The notes: generated by a model from the sequence alone, not told the origin. A stretch of DNA of 64,000 nucleotides from Nostoc sp. ATCC 43529 (GCA_003326205.1 LWTK01000011.1:1-64000), one strand, 5' to 3'; shown: positions 40,965-51,258, counted from the first letter of the stretch. Translations and numbers: made by a program.

Positions 40965-41492
40965 ATGAACGAGCAAGCTCAAAAGAATCTGATTACTGAG
41001 CTATCACGTAACGTAGTTATAAAGATAGCTCCAGAAGAACAACCGTCTTTCAATGCTATTAGTGAAGCATACTTCAAAAATCCTGAGAAAACCCTCAAGG
41101 GTGAGGGAGGAAAAGATGAACTAATCGGTTGGGGAGTTGCAGAGGTTACTATACTGGTAACACCCATAGTTCTAGAAATCGTTAAAGAGATACTGAAGGA
41201 TATTATTGGGGTTTACATTACGAAAAATCCTACTCTGTTCGATAAGTTCGCAAATTTTATCAAGCGACTCTTCAGAATTAATCCATCCCCACCACTACAA
41301 CCGTTAGAACCGCAAACCAAAGAACAATTAAAACCTCTAAGCACAGAGCAATTAGAAGAGGTTCGTCAACGTGCTTATATAAAAGCTATACAGTTGGGAC
41401 TCGCCTCTGACAAAGCATCTCTATTAGCAGACTCCGTTGTTGGTAGTTTTAAATTGACACCTAGCCTTCTGGTAGCTCCTTATGGTAACTGA
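40965..41492 (+). CDS. Hypothetical protein coupled to an M48 peptidase
   Basis: 175 residues. The order is helical N-terminus, one strongly hydrophobic segment (about 52-85, GWGVAEVTILVTPIVLEIV), Pro-rich linker (PSPPLQPLEPQ) and a helical tail (LSTEQLEEVRQRAYIKAIQ). The stop overlaps the peptidase start by 11 bases (ATGGTAACTGA), so they are translated together. A membrane partner or regulator of the peptidase is inferred. No family is recognised. Confidence 0.65.
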   Translation: MNEQAQKNLITELSRNVVIKIAPEEQPSFNAISEAYFKNPEKTLKGEGGKDELIGWGVAEVTILVTPIVLEIVKEILKDIIGVYITKNPTLFDKFANFIKRLFRINPSPPLQPLEPQTKEQLKPLSTEQLEEVRQRAYIKAIQLGLASDKASLLADSVVGSFKLTPSLLVAPYGN

Positions 41493-43776
41493 TACTAAAG
41501 CAGAGGTGTATCAACCTCGCCTGAATCCATTTGTGTTTCCTTCAGAAACAACTATCAGATTTGTCTTGCTGATTGTCTCAGTTATCGGTGCTAGCTTATT
41601 CATCTATTCGCTTCTCTACTTGAGTTATTTAGAGAAGCAAGGGGAGTTAGAGTTAGTTTTTAACCAAGCTAAAGAATGCTTGAGTTTGAGTTTTCCTACT
41701 CCATCAATCCAGAATTTAGAAACATTACAGGTCGCTAGCAACGCTTTTGAACAATGCAAAGAACCACTGGAGAGGGAATTCCTCAAAGCAGCTTGGTTAG
41801 CAGTTGGGGGTGTAGGGATAGTGTTATCTCTCGCTACTATCATCTACAGCCTTTTTCCCTTTTTTATGATTCGGCTAGAAGGGATGGCGGCTTTTGACAA
41901 GCAATCTGCCATAGAAGTCCATCTAAAGAAGCTCTGTACGGAAATGGATATTGCTCCTCCCCCAATATTTTTACAGAAGCCTATAAGTCGAGCGCTTGGC
42001 GGTAGGGCATTTGGCTCATTAGGTCAGTACTATGTAGTTTTGCCCACAGGACTGATTACACTGTTTTCTAAAGACCGAGCGGCCTTTAATGCTATCTTGC
42101 TCCATGAACTCTCTCACTTGCGGAACAAGGATGTAGATAAGACTTATTTCTCTGTTGCTGCTGGTTGTGCTTTTGTCATCGCTGCTTTAATTCCTTTTGC
42201 GTTTAGCTTACTGAACAATTCTGGTGCTGAAGTTTTCAATGCCAGTTGGCGGGTCATTGCTTTGGTTTTGCTCGTTTATCTAACTTTAGCTGCTGTTGTG
42301 CGATCGCGCGAGTTTTACGCAGATGTTCGTGCATCTACACATCCTGGCTCAACTGCTCTCAATCGCGTGCTAACAACTTTCTTGAAGCCTAAGCACCCTG
42401 GTTGGCAGACTAGTCTAATTTCTTTGCTGGAACATTTGCCATATTTTAGACGCAATCACTGGCAATTCGCTTTTCAATTCCATCCCAATCCATCGGAACG
42501 TTGCTCTACGCTAGAAAAAACGGATCGTTTGTTTCACATTGATTTTTGGGTAGCACTTGGTACGGGTATTGCTGTCACCGTTGCCTTTGACAGTATCGCC
42601 ACTTTAATCATCAGCATTTTAAGAACTGCTTTAGGACGCACGGATGCATGGTTGGAATCATTGGGTGTGGGGTTAGTTTTTGCACCTCTGGTAGTTGGGA
42701 TTATAGGACTAGGGGTGTGGCGCGAAACCTTCGCATCGCTAATACACAAAACTCATCCTGTGAAAGCAGGTAGCTTAGGTATTGGACTTGGGTTAGGGTT
42801 AATTCTTGGTCAAATTTTGTCTTTTGACAGCATAACTTCAAGTTGGAAAGCTTTGGGGTTGGAGCAAGTCGATTCAGCAATGCAATTCAGCTCTATTGCT
42901 TTCAATTTACTTTGGAGTTTCCTGTTATTGGTCAGCCTTTATTGCTTCTTCAAGTGGGTAGCTAATGGAGCCACTGCTTGGTTAAGTGTTGCAATATCCT
43001 CGCGTTTATCTTCTTCCTTATATATAGGAGGTTTGATAGTTGCAGGAATATGGTTATCCCTGTGGTTTGGACTGATTTTTCTTATTCAGAATGCCTATGT
43101 GCTGCTACTTACTCCCAATAATGCTGAGGTGTTCTTAAGCCTAATTTTAATCTCACCTGTTGTCATCTATAATATTGCCCTACAACCTGTGACACTGATT
43201 GCTTTTATTAGTTTGTGGGCATTTCCCCTCAGTGCTTGGTTGCTACGCGATCGCCTACACTTAACATATTCAACCTCTTTACCAAGTTGGGTATTTTTAG
43301 AACAGACATCTCATCAGATCGATTTACCTACCCAGAATCAACCACAGTTTCGTTCTACATTTATAACTGGTCTAATAAACGGCTTGACATACTGCGGCTT
43401 ATTGCTGGTCATCCGTTTGATACTGCGCGTTATAATTCCTGAATCAGTGAGAGATGCTGATTGGTTTAAATTAATTCTTTATTTCATCGGCTACATTGGA
43501 TTTCCAGCACTGATGCAAACAGTAGTAGCTGTGAAAATTGCCAGACGAGTTAAATATCTCAATATCATTCACGGTCTGTTTGCAGCATTTACCGCAGGTT
43601 GTACTATGACTTTAGGAGTATTACTTGTCAATCTTTTATTTGCTGGCACAATCAACTTTCAGTTTGCTTGGAACATTTTTAGTCAGATAATCAACTGGGG
43701 AGCATTGCTGGCTCTCCTGGCAATGTTGATAGTTACTTCAACAAAGCGCAAAATAGATCTAAGTAGGTCGTTGTGA
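41482..43776 (+). CDS. M48-family membrane metallopeptidase
   Basis: 764 residues. Two N-terminal transmembrane helices (about 25-50 and 105-130) precede the peptidase domain: HELSH (208-212) supplies two zinc His and the catalytic Glu, and REFYADVRAS (about 277) contains the third ligand region. The remaining 450 residues are largely transmembrane (about ten further helices), far longer than HtpX. It resembles Ste24/HtpX-like enzymes that cut membrane or misfolded proteins, but the extended membrane part is unusual. It is coupled to the 175-residue gene before it. Confidence 0.82.
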   Translation: MVTDTKAEVYQPRLNPFVFPSETTIRFVLLIVSVIGASLFIYSLLYLSYLEKQGELELVFNQAKECLSLSFPTPSIQNLETLQVASNAFEQCKEPLEREFLKAAWLAVGGVGIVLSLATIIYSLFPFFMIRLEGMAAFDKQSAIEVHLKKLCTEMDIAPPPIFLQKPISRALGGRAFGSLGQYYVVLPTGLITLFSKDRAAFNAILLHELSHLRNKDVDKTYFSVAAGCAFVIAALIPFAFSLLNNSGAEVFNASWRVIALVLLVYLTLAAVVRSREFYADVRASTHPGSTALNRVLTTFLKPKHPGWQTSLISLLEHLPYFRRNHWQFAFQFHPNPSERCSTLEKTDRLFHIDFWVALGTGIAVTVAFDSIATLIISILRTALGRTDAWLESLGVGLVFAPLVVGIIGLGVWRETFASLIHKTHPVKAGSLGIGLGLGLILGQILSFDSITSSWKALGLEQVDSAMQFSSIAFNLLWSFLLLVSLYCFFKWVANGATAWLSVAISSRLSSSLYIGGLIVAGIWLSLWFGLIFLIQNAYVLLLTPNNAEVFLSLILISPVVIYNIALQPVTLIAFISLWAFPLSAWLLRDRLHLTYSTSLPSWVFLEQTSHQIDLPTQNQPQFRSTFITGLINGLTYCGLLLVIRLILRVIIPESVRDADWFKLILYFIGYIGFPALMQTVVAVKIARRVKYLNIIHGLFAAFTAGCTMTLGVLLVNLLFAGTINFQFAWNIFSQIINWGALLALLAMLIVTSTKRKIDLSRSL

Positions 43777-43890
43777 ATATTTATTATTGGGATAAGGCTG
43801 GAGGCAGAAGGAAATAGGATTTAAACCTATTTCATTTTTCTTTACATAGTTTAGTTTTTCTTACTCGTTCTACTTACGTCTATTAAATTT

Positions 43891-44475
43891 GTGAACTTTG
43901 CTATTGTTCTCGCAGCCGGAAAATCTACCCGCATGGGTACTTGTAAAACTTCACTTCCTTGGGATGCAGGTAAAACATTATTAACTTATCAACTAGAACA
44001 GTGGTTGAGTTTAAGTTTTACCTCTGTAGTAGTGCTAGGTTTACACAATAGCCAGCAACAAAAACATTGTCTTCCTGGCAGTTTAATTGTAATTAATCCT
44101 CATAGTAATGTAGGGAAAACAACCTCTGTGTTGACAGGATTGCAACGTGTTCCTCAAGACTTTGAAGTATTGGCAATTTCCGCAGTTGACCAACCGAGAA
44201 AATTAGAGATTTATCAAAAATTACTTACAGCACACCAAGATAATTCAGCATTGATTACTGCACCGACATATCAAGGCAAAATGGGGCATCCATTGTTGTT
44301 TAATAATCAAATGCGATCGCACTTACAAAATATCCGTGAGGAAACTCTTGGTTTACGCCAAATTATTCAAGAATTTTACCCTGTAATTTGCAAAGTAGAG
44401 TTTAACGATCCTTCTGTGTTATTAGACATCAACACACCAGAAATTTATCAAAGTCAATTATATAATCTGCAATGA
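43891..44475 (+). CDS. mocA: MocA-like molybdenum cofactor cytidylyltransferase
   Basis: 194 residues with GTG start. FAIVLAAGKSTRMG is the nucleotidyltransferase loop, followed by K19 and LPWDAGKTLL. SAVDQPRK holds the metal-binding Asp (usually CDQP or VDQP), and GKMGHPLLF is the MocA substrate loop. It transfers CMP to molybdopterin to make the cytosine-dinucleotide cofactor used by xanthine dehydrogenase-type enzymes. It fits with xdhC 4.3 kb upstream. Confidence 0.85.
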   Translation: MNFAIVLAAGKSTRMGTCKTSLPWDAGKTLLTYQLEQWLSLSFTSVVVLGLHNSQQQKHCLPGSLIVINPHSNVGKTTSVLTGLQRVPQDFEVLAISAVDQPRKLEIYQKLLTAHQDNSALITAPTYQGKMGHPLLFNNQMRSHLQNIREETLGLRQIIQEFYPVICKVEFNDPSVLLDINTPEIYQSQLYNLQ

Positions 44476-44666
44476 CAGCAAAATATAGCATAATTTTGAG
44501 ATGTCGTCCTATCAACTTTAGGCTTAACTAAGTACGATTTCAATCTATTAAAAGAGCGAATTTATTTAATAACTTATGATGAGAGAACCTCTACCTGGGG
44601 AGTGATTTGGCTCATGAGTCAAATGAAGTAAATATAAAGTACAAAAGCAAACGGACATTGTGTTCT

Positions 44667-45110
44667 ATGAAACTGAATTATTTTACAAAAGGGCTTTCTA
44701 TTGTAGGACGTTGGATAGCTACAACATTGTTTTGTGTATCAGCGATCGCTTTTATTTGGCATGGTGCATTTATTGTAAACACCTCAGCAATGGCGAATCC
44801 AGCAACAAACTTAATTGCATCTGTTGATGCTGATGATGCTAAAAGCAAAGCTCGTGAAGATGCTAGAAACACCAAGGGTTTCGTGCAAGAGACACGAGAC
44901 AAGCTCAAGGAAGCAGCAAACAGCAATGCCAATAAAGTAGACGACGCAACAGATAATGGTAGCTTTATTGGGCGCAAAGCACAAAGAGATGCAGCTCGAA
45001 TCGAGAAAAGAGCAGACGAAGATGCAGCTCGCACACAGAAAGCAATAGACGATACCAAAAATGTTGTTGAACGCACTGTTGACAATATCAAAGATGCTTT
45101 TACTAAATAG
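44667..45110 (+). CDS. Exported charged helical protein
   Basis: 147 residues from the ATG at 44,667. It has an N-terminal export segment (about 10-38). The mature part is very hydrophilic, rich in Ala/Asp/Lys/Arg, and predicted wholly helical (KAREDARNTKGFVQETRDKL, RKAQRDAARIEKRADEDAAR), resembling LEA-like or stress-associated proteins. There are no Cys residues in the mature part. The function is unknown. Confidence 0.65.
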   Translation: MKLNYFTKGLSIVGRWIATTLFCVSAIAFIWHGAFIVNTSAMANPATNLIASVDADDAKSKAREDARNTKGFVQETRDKLKEAANSNANKVDDATDNGSFIGRKAQRDAARIEKRADEDAARTQKAIDDTKNVVERTVDNIKDAFTK

Positions 45111-45192
45111 GCAATAGGCAATACGGAATAGCAATGGGCAACAGGAAAAGGTATTAGTTACCTATTCCCCGTTGCCTTTTGTCTTATCACTG

Positions 45193-45255
45193 TTGCCTTT
45201 TACATCTTGCCTCTTGCCTCTTGCCTCTTGCCTCTTGCCTTTTACCTCTTGCCTC
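45193..45255. repeat. CTCTTGC heptamer array
   Basis: Six to eight tandem TTGCCTC units between convergent genes. Confidence 0.88.
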
Positions 45256-47200
45256 ATCCCCCAACATGAATACCAGGACGCATTTCGGGATTTTTTTCAG
45301 TGCGACGCACTACTTCACGGGTGAGGACGGCAATATCACCTTCACCAAATAGAATAAAACGCAGTAGATATTGTATGGGGTTTCCCTCGACCCAACCGAA
45401 GTAAGCATGGGGGATCTGACCTGTTCGATCGCGAATATACAATAATAAAGCGGCGATCGCATTGGGTACTGCTGCACTCTGGGCACGTAGGATGCGGTAA
45501 TCTCCAACTTGCACCCCTTGGACTTTTATCACCTCAGCAAATTCTGAAGCATCTGACACCATAATTTCTAAAAAGAGAATCGAATCGTCGGCTGGAATAT
45601 GATTGTCTTCACGCACCTCTTTCTCTTTTGAAGAATACTCTTCGACATCGCCTGTATTCAAACGATTCGCAATTATTCGTATTGCTCCCTGGCTTTCTTC
45701 GGCAATGAATTGCTGGGCAATATCATCAATTTCAATTCGCTCAACTCGCAATTCAGTTGAACGCCAAACGCGAGAAATTAAGGAAGTGAAAATGATTGCA
45801 CCGATAAAACATCCAGCAATGCGAATCCCTTCTGGTCTTTCGATGATATTAACAACAGTGGTATACACAAATAACACTGTAATAATCCCAAAGATGAAGG
45901 TTGCGTGCTTCTCTCTGTGACGGCGAGCTGATAAGGTGACGGCAAAAGCGGCTGAGGTAATCAACACTAGCACGCCAGTTGCGTAAGCCCCACCTTGAGC
46001 TTCAACATTTGCTCGAAAGATAATTGTGACAATAAAAGCGATCGCTGTATACACTAACACTAAAGGTCGGCTGACTAGTGCCCAATTGGGTGCCATGCCA
46101 TAGCGCGGCAAATAACGAGGCACAATATTTAATAGCCCTGCCATTGCCGATGCACCAGCAAACCACAAAATGGAAATCGTGCTTAAATCGTAAATTGTGC
46201 CAAAACTATTGCCTAAATAAAAATGTGCCAAATAAGCCAGGGCACGTCCGTTGGCTTTGCCTTCCTCTGCGAATTCTGGGGCGGGAATCAAAAGACTAGT
46301 TATAAAACTGCTAGTGAGTAAAAAGAAGCTCATAATCACAGCAGCAGTAGTCAGCAGCTTGCGTGTATTCTCAATCCTGCCTCTGGGATACTGATGAGTA
46401 TCGTTGCTGCTGCCTTTAACAAGGGGCATAACGGTAACGCCAGTTTCAAAGCCTGATAACCCCAGCGCTAACTTAGGGAATACCAAAAGACCTAAACCTA
46501 TGAGCAGTATAGGATTAGAATTGCGGGCAAATAAGGCAGTTTGCCACTGTGCGATCGCTTCTGGGTGAGTTAGAATTTGATACCCACCGACGCTAACCAC
46601 AATAAAGTTAAGCAGTAGATAAACTGCTACTAAAAACACTGCAATGCCGATGGCTTCTTTGAAACCTCTCAAGAAAACTGCGCCTAGTAATGCAATTAAT
46701 ATCAGAGTAATAGCGATAGTCTGATCGTGAAGCCAATTTGCAGCTAGGGGATTTTCGATAATATGGGCTGTAGCATCAGCCGCCGATAGGGTAATTGTGA
46801 TTATAAAATCCGTTGCTACAAAGCCTAGTAAGCACAGTACAAGTAATTTGCCTTGCCACCAAGAGAGCAAACGCTCTAACATAGCGATCGATCCTTCCCC
46901 ATGAGAGCTTTCGGCAGCAATGCGCCGATAGATGGGCAATGCGCCAAACAGCGTCAGCAAAACCAAAATTAGCGTCGCCACAGGAGAAAGAGCGCCAGCT
47001 GCCAGGGCTGCAATTCCAGGTTGATAGCCAAGGGTTGAGAAATAATCTACACCAGTCAAGCACATCACCTGCCACCAAGGATGCTGACGATGTGATTCTT
47101 CCTTGGGGAAAGGCCCTTGCCGCTTTCGTCTATCTTCTTCCAGCAACCAGCGGATGAACTGTTTGCTGAGCCGTTTTGTTGAAACAATTGATTTAGCCAT
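45254..47200 (-). CDS. APC-superfamily permease with cytosolic C-terminal domain
   Basis: About 649 residues from the ATG at 47,200 (a TTG nine codons upstream is also possible). [20 protein letters not shown] is the APC-type first helix, with about twelve transmembrane helices to about 490. A soluble domain of about 150 residues ([20 protein letters not shown]) follows. The tail suggests regulation by a ligand, as in KimA-type potassium importers of the same superfamily, but substrate and ligand cannot be read from the sequence. An amino-acid transporter is the alternative. Confidence 0.8.
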   Translation of the reverse strand: MAKSIVSTKRLSKQFIRWLLEEDRRKRQGPFPKEESHRQHPWWQVMCLTGVDYFSTLGYQPGIAALAAGALSPVATLILVLLTLFGALPIYRRIAAESSHGEGSIAMLERLLSWWQGKLLVLCLLGFVATDFIITITLSAADATAHIIENPLAANWLHDQTIAITLILIALLGAVFLRGFKEAIGIAVFLVAVYLLLNFIVVSVGGYQILTHPEAIAQWQTALFARNSNPILLIGLGLLVFPKLALGLSGFETGVTVMPLVKGSSNDTHQYPRGRIENTRKLLTTAAVIMSFFLLTSSFITSLLIPAPEFAEEGKANGRALAYLAHFYLGNSFGTIYDLSTISILWFAGASAMAGLLNIVPRYLPRYGMAPNWALVSRPLVLVYTAIAFIVTIIFRANVEAQGGAYATGVLVLITSAAFAVTLSARRHREKHATFIFGIITVLFVYTTVVNIIERPEGIRIAGCFIGAIIFTSLISRVWRSTELRVERIEIDDIAQQFIAEESQGAIRIIANRLNTGDVEEYSSKEKEVREDNHIPADDSILFLEIMVSDASEFAEVIKVQGVQVGDYRILRAQSAAVPNAIAALLLYIRDRTGQIPHAYFGWVEGNPIQYLLRFILFGEGDIAVLTREVVRRTEKNPEMRPGIHVGG

Positions 47201-47540
47201 CAAATACGCTTGTGTTGCAGAAGTCAAAGTGACTGATAGAATCTTGGCTTTTCTGTTGTGCGCTCTTTGTTTTGCAAGAGTGCTTAGTTAGAAGTTAAGA
47301 ATTGGGAGTTAGAAGCTATTATTCTCCTCCTTATCTTGCCACTGCCTAAAGAATTATTTGTCAACTATTTTACCTACATTGACAGCGGTAACTCTATCAT
47401 AAAATGTACCAGAAATTGACGTTCTAGCCAAACACCTCAAATCAAGGTTATTGTCAATAATAAAAATGCGATCGCCTATATCTTAAGTAAGATAAGCAGG
47501 ATATTTGAGATAATTAAGAATATAACTCTTACTCAAAAAG
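47201..47540. other. AT-rich spacer
   Basis: Upstream region of the permease gene. No gene or clear regulatory site is seen. Confidence 0.4.
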
Positions 47541-47735
47541 ATCGAGTTAATCCCTATTATCAAAGAACACATCGATATTACTCCTGGGGTATGTGGAGGT
47601 AAACCCAGGATTGCAGGACATCCCATTAGAGTCCAGGATATTGTTATCTAGCACGAACAGATGGGAATGTTACCTGATGCAGGCGATCGCCTCTACATTG
47701 ATGCGCCATACTTAGTTACTTCATCAAAAACATAA
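47541..47735 (+). pseudogene. Decayed DUF433 gene with amber codon
   Basis: The frame reads KEHIDITPGVCGGKPRIAGHP and IRVQDIVI, then TAG (47,649) where DUF433 proteins usually have Trp or Tyr, then HEQMGMLPDAG. DUF433 proteins are small, often antitoxin-like partners of PIN-type toxins. The second half is degenerate, no start codon is obvious and no partner toxin follows. Confidence 0.7.
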
Positions 47736-47859
47736 ATTACAATCAAATTCAATAAGTAAAATACTTAATTGCTTTCTCATTGCTATGATGAACACTTAAC
47801 CAGACTTTTAATTTCTCCCCTGGTTGCGTTGTTTACAAAAGTTTATAGCTTAGCAATAA

Positions 47860-48873
47860 ATGAAAACTGGCATTCAAAAAACAGCAGAAATCCTGGAGCA
47901 AGTTCACCAATTAGAATCGACAGTGGGTCTCAAAAATGAAGCCTGCCGTTCTAAATTTTTGATTCACCCTGATTTCACATCAAAAGTTTTTTTGTTTTTG
48001 CATGGTTTTACAGCAGGGCCTTACCAGTTTGAGCCGCTTGGTAAAGCCTTCTTTAACAAAGGATATAACGTTTTAATTCCTTTACAACCCGGTCATGGGC
48101 GTTCAGGCAACTGGAGCCGTCAAAATCCTCCACCACTACCAACAGATATTCAGACATATCAACAATTCCTCCTCGAATGGTTGCAGATTGCAAAAACATT
48201 AGGGAAACAAGTTGTAATTGGTGGATTATCATCAGGTGGGACTTTAGCTGCTTGGTTAGGTTTAGAGCATCCTTTGGAGATTGACCGTACTTTATTGTTC
48301 GCGCCTTTTTTCGGTAGCCGTTACTCACTATTCGATCAACTTATCAAAATCCTGCCAATTTACTTTGAATGGTTCAACAAAGATGCACCTGGCAATTTTG
48401 GTTATAAAGGTTTTCGTCTCCAGGCATTACGGATATTTCTTCAATTGGGAGAGGAGGTTTTAGAAAATGCTCAAAGCTGTGTTTGTGCCCCTGTTTTAAT
48501 GGTATGTAGTGAAGCCGATACTGCTGTTAGTCGCTCCAAACATCAAGAATTTTTCCGAAGGGTAGTTAAGCAGCAACCGAAATCTTGGTATTACTGTTTC
48601 GATGATTCGCTTCACATTGAACACCGAATGATGACAAAAATGGAAGACAATGATTATGAAGAACTAATAATTACCCTTGCCAAAGCATTTGTTGAGAGTG
48701 ATTTGACTTGGCTAGAGTTTGAACAAATGGCAAAGCGGATAGCCCAAGGACAAGCCTATGAACAAATTCTGCAAGAATTAAACCTCGAAAGTCAAGTTTC
48801 TCAACAGCTATCTGCAATGATGACTCAAGGTTTTGGCTGTGACGATCTTAAGTGCATCAATCCATATTCTTAA
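47860..48873 (+). CDS. Alpha/beta hydrolase
   Basis: 337 residues. FLFLHGFTAGPYQFEPL carries the oxyanion-hole HGF, VIGGLSSGGTLAAWLG the nucleophile elbow (GLSSGG), LMVCSEADTAVS the Asp strand and DDSLHIEH the catalytic His region. A carboxylesterase or monoacylglycerol-lipase-like fold is likely; the substrate is unknown. A helical tail of about 60 residues (EFEQMAKRIAQGQAYEQIL) follows the hydrolase domain. Confidence 0.87.
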   Translation: MKTGIQKTAEILEQVHQLESTVGLKNEACRSKFLIHPDFTSKVFLFLHGFTAGPYQFEPLGKAFFNKGYNVLIPLQPGHGRSGNWSRQNPPPLPTDIQTYQQFLLEWLQIAKTLGKQVVIGGLSSGGTLAAWLGLEHPLEIDRTLLFAPFFGSRYSLFDQLIKILPIYFEWFNKDAPGNFGYKGFRLQALRIFLQLGEEVLENAQSCVCAPVLMVCSEADTAVSRSKHQEFFRRVVKQQPKSWYYCFDDSLHIEHRMMTKMEDNDYEELIITLAKAFVESDLTWLEFEQMAKRIAQGQAYEQILQELNLESQVSQQLSAMMTQGFGCDDLKCINPYS

Positions 48874-48916
48874 ATGATTTGATTTTCTTTCGGTGTATTC
48901 CATTCAATTGAAAACC

Positions 48917-49097
48917 GCTATAAATCAATACGGTTCAGTTAAGGACAGGAAGAAATAACGAACCGCAAAGGGCGCATAGACGCGGAGCGGCTTCCCGCAG
49001 GGTAGGACACGAAGGAATAAGAGCAACAGAGAGTTTTTGCAGAAGTTCTGAAAGGTTTTTGGCGCTAACTGAACTTAACTCAACTGTATTGCGCTAT
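48917..49097. repeat. MITE-like element, copy A
   Basis: The left end CAATACGGTTCAGTTAAG and the inverted right end (CTTAACTCAACTGTATTG) frame about 180 bp containing acgaaccgcaaaggg words. Copy B lies at 54,889-55,017. Confidence 0.7.
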
Positions 49098-49197
49098 GGA
49101 TACCTGAAAACTGCTGTAAGTAAGTCTGCGCTAATATTTCAAGCTATGTAAAGAAGTTAAAATGTAGTGGCGTGGCAAGCTTAAAATAGTGCATTAG

Positions 49198-49271
49198 TGT
49201 AGGTTGGGTTGAGCAACGCGAAACCCAACATCTATCGGAATGTTGGGTTTCGTTCCTCAACCCAACCTACA
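49198..49271. repeat. Long palindromic repeat (hairpin)
   Basis: TGTAGGTTGGGTTGAG at the left pairs with CTCAACCCAACCTACA at the right, with inner AAACCCAACAT/ATGTTGGGTTT arms around CTATCGGA. A related, imperfect copy starts at 54,682. Confidence 0.85.
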
Positions 49272-49391
49272 ATTTTTTTGCAACAATTTAGTCTTGCCAC
49301 GCCAGTAGGGTGCGTTATAGCGAAGCTTAACGCACCAAGGTATCTGGTGTCCTGCGGCTAATCCTAACTTTCTCAAACTCTCAAATCCTTG

Positions 49392-49500
49392 CATAGCCGT
49401 AACACAACGGCAATAAATAAAGCGAGAACTCAGAGCGGCGGCTTCCGCCGCTCTGAAGTTCGGTGGGGAGGAACATCCACACCGCTTTTTGTCTCCCCTA
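49392..49500 (+). ncRNA. Three consecutive hairpins: candidate structured RNA or transposon-end relic
   Basis: Hairpin 1 is GCCGT-aacaca-ACGGC. Hairpin 2 is perfect, CAGAGCGGCG (49,431-49,440) with CGCCGCTCTG (49,446-49,455). Hairpin 3 is CGGTGGGGA with TCCACACCG around GGAACA, followed by TTTTTG. The compact order and final T-run resemble a small RNA with terminator, or the right end of an IS200/IS605-type element. No transposase gene is adjacent. The strand is assigned from the T-run. Confidence 0.4.
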
Positions 49501-49791
49501 CTTAATATTTACTTTATAAATAGGCTCTAAGTTAGCGAGAGCATTTAACGCAGCACATCTTTCCGTGTTTCCTATCAACAGTCAACACCATGACCGACTG
49601 TACAATTTCAAAGCATAATAGCTGATTTTCATGAGAAACTTCTCATATTTCTTTAATTTACTTCTCATAAAGCTCTGATTAAACTTACTTTAAGGTCAAG
49701 TTAATTTACACTCAATAATACTTTTATTTTCATGAGGAGGGAAGTTAGTTAAAAGAGATATCTAAGATTAATTAAAGACTGAAGCAAAGAG
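49501..49791. other. Leader region of the carrier gene
   Basis: AT-rich. AGGAGGGAAG at about 49,735-49,744 is a strong ribosome-binding-like sequence, but it lies about 48 nt before the ATG at 49,792, too far for that start. Confidence 0.4.
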
Positions 49792-51258
49792 ATGACAATA
49801 AATGCTAAACATCAGAATCATAGCACCATAAATACGCAATTGAATAGATTTCTGCAATATTTTCGGCAATCAGTCCGTTGGCAACCAAAATTACTATTGG
49901 CACTATTTTTAACTTCTATATCTGGTGTCACAGTATTTTTACCTGATGGCTTATCTATACAAGGGCGGTTGACTGTATTTATATTTGCGGTGACCGTAAT
50001 TTTGTGGTCAACGACCTCAATTAATGCTGGTTACATTGCCTTGGTTTCAGTACTCATGTTGCTATTAACCGGCGGCATTTCCCAAGAAGAATTTTTTGAA
50101 TCTTTGGGTTCGGATGTCGTTTGGTTAATGATAGGTGCGTTTATCTTGGGAAGCGCAGTTAAGCACACGGGTTTAGCCACAAGGCTAACTCAAACAGTAG
50201 CAGCCAAAGCGCACAACGTCAGCAGTTTATTTTGGTTGCTCACTACAGTCTTAATTCCGCTCTCCTTTTTGATTCCCTCCACCTCTGGACGCGCTGCTGT
50301 TACCCATCCGATTTTTCGCAGCGTCGCCAGTGCTGTAGAGAATCAGCGTACCCGTCGGGCTTTGGCGTTGTTGATGCCTTCAATTATATTGGTATCTACA
50401 ATTGCTTCCTTAACTGGTGCAGGTTCTCATTTAGTTGCTAAGGATTTATTAGAAGAAATTTCCGAAAAAGATATATCTTTTAGCCAATGGTTACTTTACG
50501 GCTTACCCTTTGGAATTGTTGCCAGTTATGCCTCCTGCTGGGTAATCATGCGGTTATTTCTAGACAAAAAATCCTTGCAACAAAAGTTCGATGTTGAATG
50601 CTTGCAATCAACACCCCTATCTGTACCAGAACGCAAGACATTATTAATTGTCTTGTTAATGTTGGCGCTGTGGTTAACCGAGAAATGGCATGGTTTAGAA
50701 ATTGCCACCGTCACCGTCATCGGTGCCATGATTCTCACTGCGCCCTATTTTGGGGTGATGAAGTGGAAAGATGCAGTCAAAGATGTTTCCTGGAATCTGA
50801 TTATTTTCGTAGGTGCAACACTGGTTTTAGGACGCGCATTAATCAGTTCTGGGGCATCAGAATGGATTATTAATCATGTCTTTCGCTTCAGTGAAATCGA
50901 CAGTGCCAATTCCCACTTTCTGATTTTGGTACTACTTACCATCATTAGTTTGACTTCCCACATCTATATGACTTCTCACACAGCAAGAGCAGCTGCTTTA
51001 GTCCCTCCCCTGCTGTATCTCGCCAGCAGCCTTGATATAAATCCTGTTGCTGTACTGTTTCTGAGTACTTTAGGTATGGACTATTGCCTAACCTTCCCCG
51101 TCAGTTCCAAAGCACTGATGGTTTACCAAGATGCAGAAGAAGATGGCTTTAAACCAACAGATTTACTCCGGCTAAGTTCAGTGATGATTGTTGTTCACTT
51201 TGCTCTAGTTCTTCTGTTTTACTACACCTGGTGGCGTTGGGTAGGGTTATCGTTCTGA
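49792..51258 (+). CDS. DASS/SLC13-type anion transporter
   Basis: 488 residues, about eleven to twelve hydrophobic segments. The paired SNT-like hairpin motifs are visible as LIPSTSGRAAVTHP and YMTSHTARAAALVPP, with GSDVVWLMIGAFILGSAV and NLIIFVGATLVLG on the membrane arms. The family carries dicarboxylates, citrate, sulfate or similar anions with Na+. The gene lies 65 nt upstream of glycerate kinase in the same direction, so an organic acid (glycerate or a related C3/C4 acid) is an attractive but unproven substrate. Confidence 0.87.
   Translation: MTINAKHQNHSTINTQLNRFLQYFRQSVRWQPKLLLALFLTSISGVTVFLPDGLSIQGRLTVFIFAVTVILWSTTSINAGYIALVSVLMLLLTGGISQEEFFESLGSDVVWLMIGAFILGSAVKHTGLATRLTQTVAAKAHNVSSLFWLLTTVLIPLSFLIPSTSGRAAVTHPIFRSVASAVENQRTRRALALLMPSIILVSTIASLTGAGSHLVAKDLLEEISEKDISFSQWLLYGLPFGIVASYASCWVIMRLFLDKKSLQQKFDVECLQSTPLSVPERKTLLIVLLMLALWLTEKWHGLEIATVTVIGAMILTAPYFGVMKWKDAVKDVSWNLIIFVGATLVLGRALISSGASEWIINHVFRFSEIDSANSHFLILVLLTIISLTSHIYMTSHTARAAALVPPLLYLASSLDINPVAVLFLSTLGMDYCLTFPVSSKALMVYQDAEEDGFKPTDLLRLSSVMIVVHFALVLLFYYTWWRWVGLSF

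Noticed and set aside
44678..45134. Long minus-strand frames over the exported helical protein
   Set aside because: They are antisense readings of a low-complexity Ala/Asp/Lys gene; the plus strand has a signal peptide and start.
48901..49791. Possible tRNA or coding gene in the 900-bp spacer
   Set aside because: No cloverleaf and no frame with a start and family match was seen; the interval holds repeats and hairpins.
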